DNA from: Owenia fusiformis
Taxonomy: Eukaryota; Annelida; Polychaeta; Sabellida; Oweniidae
Direction: 5' to 3'
Assembly: GCA_903813345.2 (NCBI GenBank)
Contig: CAIIXF020000001.1
Coordinates: forward strand, 61,182,270 to 61,246,269
DNA: 64,000 nucleotides
Shown: piece by piece, positions 51,479-63,300 of the stretch
How positions within the stretch are numbered: position 1 is the first letter of the stretch
How the letters are laid out: each line of letters begins with the position of its first letter
Position numbers and translations under genes: made by a program
The notes under the pieces: generated by a model
What the model was told of the DNA's origin: nothing
The model's input: only the letters and a program-made list of their open reading frames with translations
Database searches by the model: none

Positions 51479-54400
51479 GTGAGTACTGAAGACAGTGAAG
51501 TTCACTGGAAAACTTTAGGCTAAATACTTCATCCATCAACAGTTGTCAGAATGAGCTAAATTCTAAGTTTCACGTCCTAAACTCTTCAAAATGGTCGAAA
51601 AATAGTCTAACTCCTTTTCACTTATCCCGTGCCAGGACTATAGTCCTGCGAACGTCTTATTCTTTTGCCTGTACGGTTACAACATGGGAGAATTTTCTAC
51701 GCTTCTTACACTTAAGATACCTATTTCAATAGATTCCTTGTTATTTTAGCATTAAATTCTTTTCGTGTAGTTGAATCCACAATTGTCTGGGTTTATCGGC
51801 AAAATAAAGAAATTTCCGTCTTTGATCACAATATTTGCGTGTAATATTTAACTTATTTCAACTGTCAAATTCTTCCATTTATTGGTACATCCGGGCCACT
51901 TCCGGGTCAGTCAAACGGGGAATCCCCTTTTAAATTCAACCACCATCTTGGAAAGTGATGGAATATCTCTCGATGAAAAAGAAAAATGTTCACATTCTGC
52001 CGATATACCCAAACAATTGTGGATTCAACTACACGAAAAGAATGATAAAATATCCAGGAACCTATTGAAGTAGGTATCTTAAGTGTAAGGGGCGTAGATA
52101 ATTCTCCCAAGTTGTAATCGTACAGGCAAAAGAATGCGCTTGTTACAGGACTATAGTCCTGGTACGGGATAACTTTTCACTCTTAGTAGCACCATGGGGG
52201 GGGGCAGGTGTAAATATTTTCGAAAAGGAACGGGTGATACATACATATATTTCGGACCAAATGCGTGACATGAACGGCAATCGCGTGCAAAGACCGAATG
52301 GAATGCGTTCGATTTTTTCTGCATTTCTGATTTTTACCGTATCGACTTTCATAAAAAACAATTTTTAGGAATATCAACATAACGTGTGATTTGCGTGATA
52401 TTTGATCATACACGCTAAAATGATGCATGATTTCAAATTTTCCAGCAAATGCTTGACAATTACGCCTAATGCGTGAGGGTTGACAGGGCTGCCATGGGCT
52501 TTCAATAAAGAAGCCCATGGTAGCACAATAAATGAATCAAAGGCTTCTCCAAATGGTGGAACCGCATTTTGAAAGCTGTCACGTGTCATGTTGCAGTCTG
52601 GGAGCCAATCCTCTTTGCGGCATAATTGGGCTCCAAAATCACCTCAACATTTGAAGAGTCATGTGAAAATCATTTCAAATTTTTAGTTCCCAAATGGTCA
52701 TTGTGGACACAAATTCCACTATATTTGTACTTTTTAGGACAGAGGAAATAGAGCTTCACTGAGGTAAGAATTTATTATATGTGCGACAGAATCTCTTTTT
52801 GATAGCGATAGTCATTATTTATGATCCTGACTATAACTGAGTTAGGCCTTTAGGCATGGGATTGGAACCCCCTGGCCAAGACTATATCCTCTAGTCTGAA
52901 TTTTTATGTCCCCACCAAGGCCACCACATAGTGTGGGGCCACATTGTCGGCCTTGGCGCATCTGATGACTTTTTCTTCATGTGGCGTTTTTCATGAGAGT
53001 TTGGGCCAAAGGAAGAGGTGCGATAATCGGCAAATACATCCATGGTCAAAATGAATACTTAAGTGTAACTTGAAAAAAAGAATGTCATATAATTCTTTGG
53101 AAAATATTGGTGATAAGTGGCCTACACATCAATACAGTGCTGAATATAGGTACTAGTACTAGGTACTAGTCTGCATATAAATGTAAAAATATTAAAAAGC
53201 AACTTATTCATTTCGAAAAATCAGATGAATTTAATTTTTTTCATGGGGAAATTATAATAGAGAGTACACTACTTCCTTTGTTTAAGTGAACCCTCCTTGG
53301 AATTTTTCTGAAAAGTGAACCAACCTCAAAAACGAGAAGTGGAATAATGGCACATGTTTATTTATCATAATTTAGAGATTTTGTTCTCGCAACATGTACA
53401 TCTGATTTTCGGCAGTATCTAGAGTTTCCATTTTTTGTTATATTTGACTTGAGACTTCCATCCGATTACCAGGCATGTGATGTGGTAACAAGTCTGCATA
53501 AGTGTTGTCTTCAAAGATATGGCAGCTAAATCTTGAGAAATCATGAAGTGGCAGAAAATAAACACAGGGTCAGTAGAAGGCTACCTATCCCCTTGAGGCA
53601 TGTTAGTCTCAGGTATGTCTCAGAAGTATTTTTACACATATTTGTGTGTTTTATATTGTACTCCATGTGTATTGTATTGCAGGGTCGTGCAGAGCAAGTT
53701 CGTGCTGTCTTGGAAGATGGAACTGAGGTTGATGATGATGAATATTTCTACATGCTTCCTCCTCATACAGTTTTCTACTTGTTGCCACTAGAAACATCAT
53801 TTGGATGTAAGTAGAATTGGATAGATTGAATTTGATTCTTATTTTAGCATACCACTGTACTGCAAAACATATTTTGATAGATATCACATATTTACTCTGT
53901 AACTACTCCATTCCGACACAAAAATGCAGCCAGTGGACTTGGGCTGATGATTTTCATATTGACATCCCTAAGACTATGCTTTGACATTAATTTTGTAAAA
54001 TGCTATCACTTTGAATAAAGGCTCAACATTTAGACATGTATATATAAAATACATTGGCACCTTATTGTAGATGCGCTCCTGCTACAGACATTATTTGATC
54101 ACGTGTCTAAAGCCAGTGGTAACAAAAAACTTCAGAGTGACATTACTGACTTTATTGAACATGGTGACGGAGGTGAAACCAAAACTTTGATGATGGAGTT
54201 TGTCAACCAACTTTCAAATAGAGATACAATTCATGCAGAAGATAGGAAAGATCATGAGGACTGGTTTGAAGGTAAGGATATGTTGTTGCTTGCTTGCCGC
54301 TAAGAATTACATGAAAGTTTCAGTATTTTGTTATTGTGTGTAATGCACATAGAAATTTTTTGAGGATACACTGAAAGCCCCCACTTAAAAATTAAAATAT

Positions 54401-57302
54401 TTTTTATCATACAGTAGTGATACTACACATATTTTCCTAGTTGTTCTAAATCCACCTTTTCAAATTAAAAAGAAAAAATATCTTGATTGAATGAAAGGTG
54501 ATCAAAGTTTACACAGAGCCTGCTGTAGAATGAAGAAATATCTCTAAATAATGAACATAAAATTCAGTTACTTTAGCACTTTTGAATCAGGAGACCATTT
54601 TCAAAATTGGCAAATGGGTTTCATTAATTTCATTTATCGCAATAATGATGGCTGCTATACTAATATGTGAAATATTGATGTAGGGAAGTCAATCACAATC
54701 TGTAGGTCAGAAGTACTCCTCCAGAAAACGAAGAGTTGTTGGATCCCCACTGGGGTGGACTGAATTCTTCACAACTGCCCATTTATGGCAAATTTTTGTA
54801 TTCACACCCCTTGGATTCGTTTGTTCCATCGTGCATTCTTGCATTTAAGGTACTGAGAAAAGATTCAAAAGTAAAGATTCTGTGATGCGCTACAGTGCTG
54901 AGAGAAGAGTTCGCGGGTACCTCAGAACAGTAAGTGACACTTAAATGTATAACGTTTTTTTTATTCAGATCTCGTAAAATTCAAAATGTCTGCTTAACGC
55001 AATACTTTTCTGATATGGAATTTTAGAGTTGATTCCTGTATATAGTGTTCGTTGGGGTTCGCTACTCTGTGGAGTCGCCAATTTCTAGTTCCAAAACAAT
55101 GGTGTTATAGGCACAAGAAGAGGTTAATAAGGCAATATCCTGTAAAAGCCAGAAGGCCCAGCTGGATGCTGTGATGGAAAACTTCAAGGAACGCTTGAGG
55201 GAAAACAAATACCATGGAACCTACTTCTCTAGGAAAGATCACAAGCATGCAGACTCCATGTGTGATGAATTTGGTATGTTTGATTACATTTATAGCAACT
55301 CTTGAAACTTTCTTTAGGGTTAAAATGCCTTCATACACTTTAGCTGTCAGCTGTATCATTTAGAACCAGCCAGTGATTATCTCCAAGAAAGCATACACAA
55401 TGATTACAATCGGCTTCTTTGATGATGGAGGAATGATCAATCCATCAACATGCTCTTTCAGAAATTGACCTAATCTTCACCAAAAAGGCATCTTGTAATT
55501 TTAATGCCAAATTAAAAGGACTTTGGTGATCAAAATGAGCTGAAAGCGAAGTATAGCATGAATAATATCTTAAGAAAATAACATGTAGAAGTCTATTATT
55601 CAATGAATTTAGTCTTGAATATAACGATGGGTTGGTCACTCATTCATTTTGAAGGCCTCAATATCACTCTGGGTGTTTAACGTAACTCAGACATACTACT
55701 CCGTAACGTTAAGATCATGAAGCATGTACGTTTATGGGGGGGTTAGGTTTTTCTTTAGATCATTTATTTGATATATTTGTCAACCACATGGTGTGAGTGG
55801 AATTTTATTCATATTGGATATAATAGAATAGAAGGGTTTGTTAAATGATTTCAGTTGATTTGTCAAATTGTTTTACTTCTACATAACTAAACAACATAAC
55901 GTAACACCTGCCTCATTATTTATCATAATGTTGGTGTTACATTATCATGATGCTTTTGATTTTTTCAAATCATATGCACATTTTCAGAAGTTCAAATCTG
56001 ACTTTACATTTAAGATTTGACCTTCAATGATCTTTTCACGGTCAAAACAGGTTAAAAGGTCAAAAAGTTTTTTTTTCAACTTGCTTCAAATTGATTATAT
56101 TTTTAAAATCATCTATAAGTTATCAGAAGTTGAAATCTGACTTTACATTTAAGATTTGATCTTCAATGACCTTCTCAAGACCAAAGAAAGCTTTTTCAGC
56201 TTGCTTCAAATTGACCAATTTGTTTTTCAAAATCATCTACAACTTCTCAAAAGTTCAAATCTGACTATAGATTTGACCTACTTTGATATTCTCAAGGTCA
56301 AAAAAGGTTTGACCTTCAATGACCTTCTCAAGGTCAAAAAGGTCTTTTTTTAACTTGCTTCAAATTTTGTCATGTAAATACCTTAAACTTAAATTTGGAC
56401 TGCAACAATTGCCAAGTCTCTTTAACTTAATTATCATTGTATATACTTTTCTTGCAGATAATGGAACTTAAATATACACCTGTCTTCAAGGTCACAAAAT
56501 ACTGATAATAATGTGTGAGGAACATACAATTTGATCAAAAATTATTTCAGTATTTATAATATCTAATCTATTCTATTGTAGGCTGGTTTAGGTGTGAGGG
56601 GGCATATGATGAAGACAGCTGTGATAGGATACACAGAATAAACCCATATGGTGATCGGGACAGTAGAGTCCTGTTCAGTACCTGGAATCTCGACCATGTG
56701 TAAGTAAATCAGAGAGTGGTTGTATTGTATCCTTCAAATGCAGGGATTCAGTTATCATCCACTCTGTTTGTTTTGCCAGATTGTTCCTAGCCTATCTGAT
56801 TAAGATGATCACGGGGTGGAAAAAGGAAGGAAAAGAACTGACGATGTCTGAATCCCTTAGTTTTGAAGGATACTATTAAAGTGTGATGTTTGTACTCTGC
56901 CATGAGTACATGTCCGTAATTTATAAACCACTTCAGAAGTGGATAATGTCAGTTATACCATTTGATATGTCAATAATTCTTTTTTATTAGAGAAAGACAA
57001 TTCACAACCAAGTTGAATCCATGCTGCTAATATTCTCATGGATTCCATGTGGATTGACGTGGAAGAAATGCCAAGAACTGATATTTTCTTTCTATTCCAG
57101 CATTGAAAAATCAAGAGAGATTCTACCTTCACTTGTGAATTCTGCTGGGAAAGTGCCTAAAGACAAACAAATTAACTGGCAGTACTTCTACAATCTCTTG
57201 TTCACTCGGGACAATCTTAAGCTCGTACATATCGTGTGCCATAAAAAGGAAGAACATTCCACGGAGAAATGTGATGAAAAACGATTCTATAGCAAAAAGT
57301 GA
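51371..57302 (+). CDS. DFFB: DFFB, caspase-activated DNase, complete (gene extent)
   Basis: DFFB (CAD/DFF40) is the nuclease that cuts chromatin between nucleosomes in apoptosis, held inactive by DFFA/ICAD until caspase-3 acts. Seven exons splice in phase to 331 residues (human 338). An N-terminal CIDE-N domain spans exons 1-2 (residues about 1-75, VLEDGTEVDDDEYF). The nuclease domain has WFEG, RYSAERRVRGYL, NKYHGTYF, GWFRCEGAYDEDSCDRIHRI, NPYGDRDSRVLFSTWNLDHV and LKLVHIVCHKK. These retain the family's catalytic His residues (in CDRIH, LDH, VHIVCH), so the enzyme should be active. Seven coding exons is also the human number. The gene is head-to-head with CEP104. Confidence 0.95.
51622..52172. 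mobile_element. Foldback MITE with 8-bp TSD in DFFB intron 1
   Basis: Ends TTATCCCG / CGGGATAA, flanked by the exact duplication CTTTTCAC (51614-51621 and 52173-52180). About 190 bp at each end are inverted copies. Each end carries the perfect 16-bp palindrome CAGGACTATAGTCCTG. Confidence 0.85.
52181..53682. other. DFFB intron 1, remainder
   Basis: AT-rich intron with no gene recognised. A short palindromic run of ACTAGTACC words lies near 53150-53172. Confidence 0.6.
53683..53806 (+). CDS. DFFB: DFFB exon 2
   Basis: Acceptor GTATTGCAG; RAEQVRAVLEDGTEVDDDEY and FYMLPPHTVFYLLP, second half of CIDE-N. Donor T|GTAAGT. Confidence 0.95.
54071..54271 (+). CDS. DFFB: DFFB exon 3
   Basis: Helical C2 region (ALLLQTLFDHVSKA...FVNQLSN) ending at the conserved HEDWFEG. 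Confidence 0.95.
54850..54929 (+). CDS. DFFB: DFFB exon 4
   Basis: Encodes KRFKSKDSVMRYSAERRVRG, matching the family RFQSK...RYSCESRIR stretch. Confidence 0.95.
55111..55273 (+). CDS. DFFB: DFFB exon 5
   Basis: Encodes KERLRENKYHGTYFSRKD and a Cys near the end (DSMCDEFG). Confidence 0.95.
55960..56390. repeat. Diverged tandem repeat of about 130 bp, 3 copies, in DFFB intron 5
   Basis: Units share CAACTTGCTTCAAATTGA and GACCTTCAATGACCTTCTCA. They are the reverse complement of segments in Helitron-like copy C (36700-37560), so this is the same repeat family, inverted. Confidence 0.7.
56582..56699 (+). CDS. DFFB: DFFB exon 6 (nuclease core)
   Basis: Encodes GWFRCEGAYDEDSCDRIHRI, NPYGDRDSRVLFSTWNLDH: zinc-binding Cys and catalytic His positions of the HNH-like fold. 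Confidence 0.95.
57101..57302 (+). CDS. DFFB: DFFB exon 7
   Basis: Acceptor TCTATTCCAG; IEKSREILPSLV, WQYFYNLLFTRDNLKLVHIV, CHKKEEHSTEKCDEKRFY then TGA. AATAAA near 57533 is a possible poly(A) signal. The basic C-terminal NLS tail of the human protein is shortened to FYSKK. Confidence 0.95.
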
Positions 57303-58327
57303 TATTAGTTTATTTTAATTTTGCCTGCTAAAATGAATTAGTATGGAGTATTGAATTATCAAATGAGCATATCTTTGAGGTCCAATGACAGCAAACAGTA
57401 GATCTGAAGTTCACAGCTAATCTCCAACAGTACCATACTCTTAATGTACCATACGGTACGGCGAATTCAAGGTATGGATTGGGGCTGTAGTTTGCCTCAC
57501 AGTTCAAGAAAATGCCTCTTGAGGTGGCCTCACCAATAAATTAGGAAAACTCAATTATCATATAGCTGTATATTTGGCTATACACTGGACTATATGTTTT
57601 GCTATACACTGGGCTGCTGAAATGGGCATGTACTAGCTAGCATGCACTCAGTTGCAATATTATTTTATTAAGTGACGTATATATTGTCTCAATTTATACT
57701 TAATATATACTTTCTAAACTAATCAGGTCTTTCTGTATTTATACTTTATCAGGCTCTGTCTGATAACTTGATAAGTGGTTATTTCACTTATATTAATTGT
57801 ATTCACATGAATGCAGAGTACTCCAAAATGTACACATTTAAATTCATTTCTTCAATATGCAGATCTAAGATGCCGATCCATGTTTCCTTTGAAATTTTTC
57901 ATTTTCTCCCAACTTTACTCAAAATGTTCAAAACTGAATAATATGCAAAATCAACTCTTTTTGATGACTAATAATTGTGTGAATCTGGAATTGTTTTTTA
58001 CTCTGAAAAATATTTATTTCCCAGAATTACTTCAGAATCAATATCATCCATGAAAAACCAGATTACATTATTATGATATTGTTTCATCTGGATTGTGCAT
58101 ATTTTAGTATCAAATAAACTGACAAAATGTGAACATTTTTGGATTGTGTAAAAAACTATTTATAATATCATGTCATTTATAAGGAGAGAAGGTGCAATGC
58201 AAGTTTAGGTGTTAAGAATCATTTCAAGGTTGAAGCCTGGATATAACCTTTGCAAAAAGGGTTTGGTGGAGTTTTAATTTTTTACTTTGTTAAAATATGT
58301 TTATATATTGTTAAAATGTTTTACTCA
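57303..58327. other. Intergenic, 3' of DFFB
   Basis: AT-rich; only a possible poly(A) signal near 57533. No gene recognised. Confidence 0.5.
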
Positions 58328-58735
58328 CGGGGTCCTAACTTTGACCGTTAATTTGAATTTTTGACCTACCAGGTGCTTGAAAATCAAGGATTGCGAGTTT
58401 CGTACTGCACCGTTTTTCTTCAAACTTATACCATTAAAAGCAGAACAAAATTGCCTTTCTGTCAGTGCATTACTTTATTGTAAAGAGTCCCTCGTTCTAG
58501 CAGCGTTTTGGTCCCCAGCTGTTAGAAGGCCTTCTTACTGCTGGGGTCCAAAATGCCGCTGGAAGTAGGGACTCTGTTGAAGAGAATAATGTACCATCAG
58601 AAAGGGATTTGTGTTATGCTTTTAATGGAACAAGTTTGAAGAAAAACGGTGCAGTATGAGACTCGTAATCCTTGATTTTCAAACATCCGGTAGGTCAAAA
58701 ATTCAAATTAACGGTCGAAGTTAGGACCGCGTGTC
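58328..58735. repeat. Near loop-free 408-bp imperfect palindrome
   Basis: Arms 58328-58531 and 58532-58735 are complementary at about 85%, from GGGTCCTAACTTTGACCGTT at the left edge to the central GAAGGCCTTC at about 58527-58536. A foldback or MITE origin is likely; no TSD found. Confidence 0.9.
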
Positions 58736-59700
58736 ACTGTGTGTGAAATATATTAAAGCAATGAATATATGAATTTCAGCTTATTGAATGCACTTGTTTC
58801 TTGCATCTTGTCCTTAAATTCAGAAAAGTTTTATACACCACCTTCAAAATTATATTTATTGCACTCGTTTCTTCTCATGTTTTTCGTATCTTGTATGCTG
58901 GCTCCATACAAGAACATCACTAAATAGATCACCCACAAACCATGATGTAACATTCCAAACAGTTGAATGTCATGTCAATTGACTTTAATTTGTAACTTTC
59001 CCAATTGACATTTGAACTGATAAAATGTTGTTTTAAAATAATGAGTTAGATTTAGTCATGTTAAGATATTTTCATGAATAGTTATTGTTGCACACTAAAA
59101 AATCTATGTCATTTTCGATATAGTGAACATATACAATATGTGCTAAATATTTGTATGATTTAAGTGTTCAACTATTAAAATAATATAAAATAATATACAT
59201 TTGTAATATTCAATGATTTTTGATGTGAAGTGCCCATTTTCATATTGATTGTATATGATAGTATTTTGTTAAAACCATTTACAAAGGAAATAGATTTGTA
59301 AGCCAGAATATACGAATATACAAATATACTGTTTGTCAAATAGAGATAAAGAATGATTAAATCATTCTTCAAGTTAAATATTAATTCTGTAAATTAGTGA
59401 GTAATGAATGTTTGTATATGGTACGTCATATTTGATTAGGAATTAGTGACCAAATATATATGTATTATACTCATTTACAGATAAACCAGTAAACTAATTG
59501 TAGATTATATCAATAAACATAGTTTTATTAATAAACGAAGTGATCAACAAAAATATTTTTAAATCCTGTTATGAAAATCAGCTAGAAATGCTGCCACCCC
59601 TTAAACAGCAAATTTGAGCATTCTTATCTTATCTCAACTACCTTTGGACCCTTTACCACTTCAGTTCACGAAACAACAGTTTCAAATAAGCCTTCACTAA
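58736..59700. other. Intergenic AT-rich stretch
   Basis: No feature seen. Confidence 0.5.
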
Positions 59701-59717
59701 CAAAGTTAAGTTTAGTA

Positions 59718-59742
59718 AATTATAAAGCCGCCATATTGGATT
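59718..59742 (+). promoter_or_regulatory. Candidate core promoter of the claudin-like gene
   Basis: TATAAA at 59721 directly followed by GCCGCCATATTGG, a YY1-type word (complement CCAATATGGCGGC), 15-30 bp upstream of the ATG. Such YY1 words near starts of short-leader genes are known; the start site itself is not visible. Confidence 0.3.
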
Positions 59743-59754
59743 TACAGTTACAAA

Positions 59755-60019
59755 ATGGCACCCCCACCAGAGAGGGTGATGTTCCTCATAGGATTTGGAT
59801 TATCTTGCGCTGCAGTCGTGTGTAACATTATCGGCTTCTCTAGCCCATTCTGGTTCCAGTCTTACCCCTCTGCCCATAGCACATTCAGGAGTATAGGGCT
59901 GTGGCAAGCATGTTTTCAGAACTTCCAGCATCCAGCCGATTACATTGGGAAGCTTTATACAGGATGTTGGTGGATCTTCCACACTGAATACTGGAATATG
60001 CGCGACTGGCTCCTGCCAC
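59755..60019 (+). CDS. Claudin/PMP22-like membrane protein, first exon (partial gene)
   Basis: 88 codons from an AAAATGG start to donor C|GTAAGT. A first membrane helix (VMFLIGFGLSCAAVVCNIIG) is followed by an extracellular loop with the claudin signature pattern GLWQACF ... YTGCWW (W-GLW-C-C type; the second Cys is in YTGCW) and ends EYWNMRDWLLP. Invertebrate claudin-like proteins with this loop act in septate junctions or as membrane tetraspans. The remaining helices lie beyond a large intron and outside the window. Confidence 0.75.
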
Positions 60020-60389
60020 GTAAGTTCATAAAATTCATTCTGGAATGTCTCATTATTGACAGGTTTTGACCTTGATGGCCATTTTGAAATGTTAACTGTG
60101 TATCAGATATTGGGCCATTTGGGAAGCTCAAACATTTAAACCCAGGATTCATCCTATGTATGCAAAAATTAGAGAGTATATCAATGCCATGTATTAAGTG
60201 AGAGCATAAATCCTAATAGGACATTTCCTGGAATATTCTTAAAAATAGGGTCATCCTGTTGATGAATAATGTTGTATTGTGCATGTGTTTCAAGTTTAAG
60301 AGAAAATTGTTGCATTCTAATTTGGCCAGAGGGTTGTGTCTTTTTCAGTTGTATATGTGTGTTGTTTGCTTGGTTGAACATGAGTCGCT

Positions 60390-63300
60390 AATTTTATACA
60401 TGTGTTATATTTTACATGTGTCTCATGTATTTTATTGTACAAGTGTCTTGTGTGCTGTATTTTACATGTGTCTCATACGTTATATTGTACATGTGTCTTG
60501 TGTGCTTTATTTTACATGTGTCTCATATGTTATATTGTACATGTGTCTTGTGTGCTTTATTTTACATGTGTCTCATATGTTATATTGTACATGTGTCTTG
60601 TGTGCTGTATTTTACATGTGTCTCATATGTTATATTGTACATGTGTCTCATATATATATTGTACATGTGCATGTGTTTCATATGTTGTATCGTACATGGG
60701 TCTTGTGTGTTTTATTGTATATGTTTCTAATATGTTATATCGTACATGTGTCTCTTGTGTTGTATTGTACATGTGTCTATTTTATTGTACATATGTCTCA
60801 TGTGTTGTATTGCACATGTGTTTTATTGTACATGTGTCTCATTTATTGTTTTGTATTGTACATGTGTCTCTGAGTTGTATCATACATATGTTGTATTGTA
60901 TATTTTGCACCATGTGTTGCATGCTTAGCCTAAGTGTCTTGTGTGTGCATGTTCTATTGCACATGTGTCTAATGTGGTGTATTGTACATTTGTCTTGTGT
61001 GTTGTATTGTACATGTGTCTCATGTCTTGTATAGTACAAAACTTGTGTTTTGTATTGTATGTGTGTCCCTTGTTTTGTGTTGAACAGATGTTTGGTGTGT
61101 TGAGTTGTACTTGTGTCTTTTATTGTAAAGATGTCTCAATTGTTGTTTTGTATGTTTTATTGTACAGATATTTTGTTTATTGTAATGAATATGTGATAAG
61201 TATGTTGTTTTGTACATATGTGTCCCATGTGATGTATTGTACAAATGTTTGGTGTGTTGTGCCTCATGTGTTGTATTGTACATGTGTCTCATGTGTTGAA
61301 TTGTACAAAACGTGTGTTTTGTATTGTATGTATGTTTTGTATTTTATTTTACAAATGTTTGGTGTGTTGTGTGTGCTGTATTGTACACGAGTCTTATATG
61401 TAGTATTGTACATGCATCTCATATATTGTATTGTATGCATGTGTCTCATGTGTTGTATTGTAAATGTGGCTTGTGAGGCTGTACTGTACATGAGTCTTAT
61501 GCTGTATTGTACATGTGTATCTCATGTTGTATTGTACATGTGTCTTGTGTGTTGTATTGTACATGTGTCTTGTGTGCTGTACTGTACATGAGTCTTATGT
61601 TGCATTGTACATGTGCCTGATATGTTGTATTGTACATTTTATCCCATGTGTTATATTGTACATGTTCCTCATATGTTGTATTGTATGCATGTGTCTCATG
61701 TGTTGTATTGTAAATGTGGCTTGTGAGGCTGTACTGTACATGAGTCTTATGCTGTATTGTACATGTGTATCTCATGTTGTATTGTACATGTGTCTTGTGT
61801 GTTGTATTGTACATGTGTCTTGTGTGCTGTACTGTACATGAGTCTTATGTTGTATTGTACATGTGCCTGATATGTTGTATTGTACATTTTATCTCATGTG
61901 TTATATTTTACATGTTCCTCATATGTTGTATTGTATGTATGTGTCTCATGTGTTATATTGTACATGTGTCTTGTGTGCTGTACTGTCCATGAGTCTTATG
62001 TTGTATTGTACATGTGTATCTCATGTTGTATTGTACATGTGTCTTGTGTGTTTTATTGTACATGTGTCTTGTGTGCTGTGCTGTACATGAGTCTTATGTT
62101 GTATTGTACATGTGTATCTCATGTTGTATTGAATGCATGTGTCTCATGTGTTGTATTGTACATGTGTCTTGTGTGCTGTACTGTACATGAGTCTTATGTT
62201 GTATTGTACATGTGCCTGATATGTTGTATTGTACATTGTGTCTTGTGTGTGGTATTGTACATGTGTCCCATATGATGTATTGTACATGTGTCCCAGCTGT
62301 TTTATTGTACATGTGTATCTTATGTTGTACTGTACACGTGTCTCATGTGTCATATTATACATGTGTCTCATGTGCTGTATTGGACATGTGTCTCATGTGT
62401 ACGTATTGTACATTTGTCTTATATGATGTATTGTACATCTGTCTCAGCTGTTGTTTTGTACATGTGTATCTTATGTTGTACTGTACATGTGGCTCATGTG
62501 TCATATTATACATGTGTCTCATGTGCTGTATTGGATATGTGTCTCATGTGTTGTATTGTACATGTGTTTTATTGCACATGTGCCGCATGCCTTGTGTGTT
62601 AAATTGTATATGTGTCTCTTGTGTTACATTGTACATGTGCCTCATATGTTGTTTTATTCATGTGTCTTGTGTGTTGTATTGTATTGTGTTGTATTGTATA
62701 GAGGTCTTATGTTCTTTAATTGTGTCCCGTACGTTCTATTGTACAGAAGTCTCATATATATGTGTTGTCTTCTTTTGCTGTACAGATATCTTGTATATTG
62801 TATTGTACATGTGTCTCATATGTTGTATTGTACACATGTCTCATTTGTTGTATTTTACATGTATCTCATGTGCTGTATTGTACATTTGTCTTGTATGTGA
62901 ATTGCACATGTGCCTCATGTGTTATATTGTACATGTGTTTTATTGTACATGTGTTGCATGTGTTGTATGTGTCTAGTGTGTTAATTGTATGTGTGTCTCT
63001 TGTGTTACATAGTACATGTGCATCACATGTTGTCTTGTTCATGTGTCTTGTGTGCTGTGTGTTGTATTGTAATTGTGTCTCTTGTTCTGTTCAGAAGTCT
63101 CATGTGTCGTCTTGTTTTACTGTTCAGATATCTTGTTCATTGTATCATACATGTGTCTTGTGTGTTTTATTGTATATGTGTCTTTTGTGTTACATAGTAC
63201 ATGTGTTTTATTGTTCATGTGTTACATGTAACATATTGTACATATGTCCCATGTGTTAAATTACATAAGTGTCTCTTGTGTTATATAGTACATGTGTCTC

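Noticed and set aside
57811-58053. 80-codon plus-strand frame downstream of DFFB
   Set aside because: AT-rich, no domain, DFFB already has its stop and full length.
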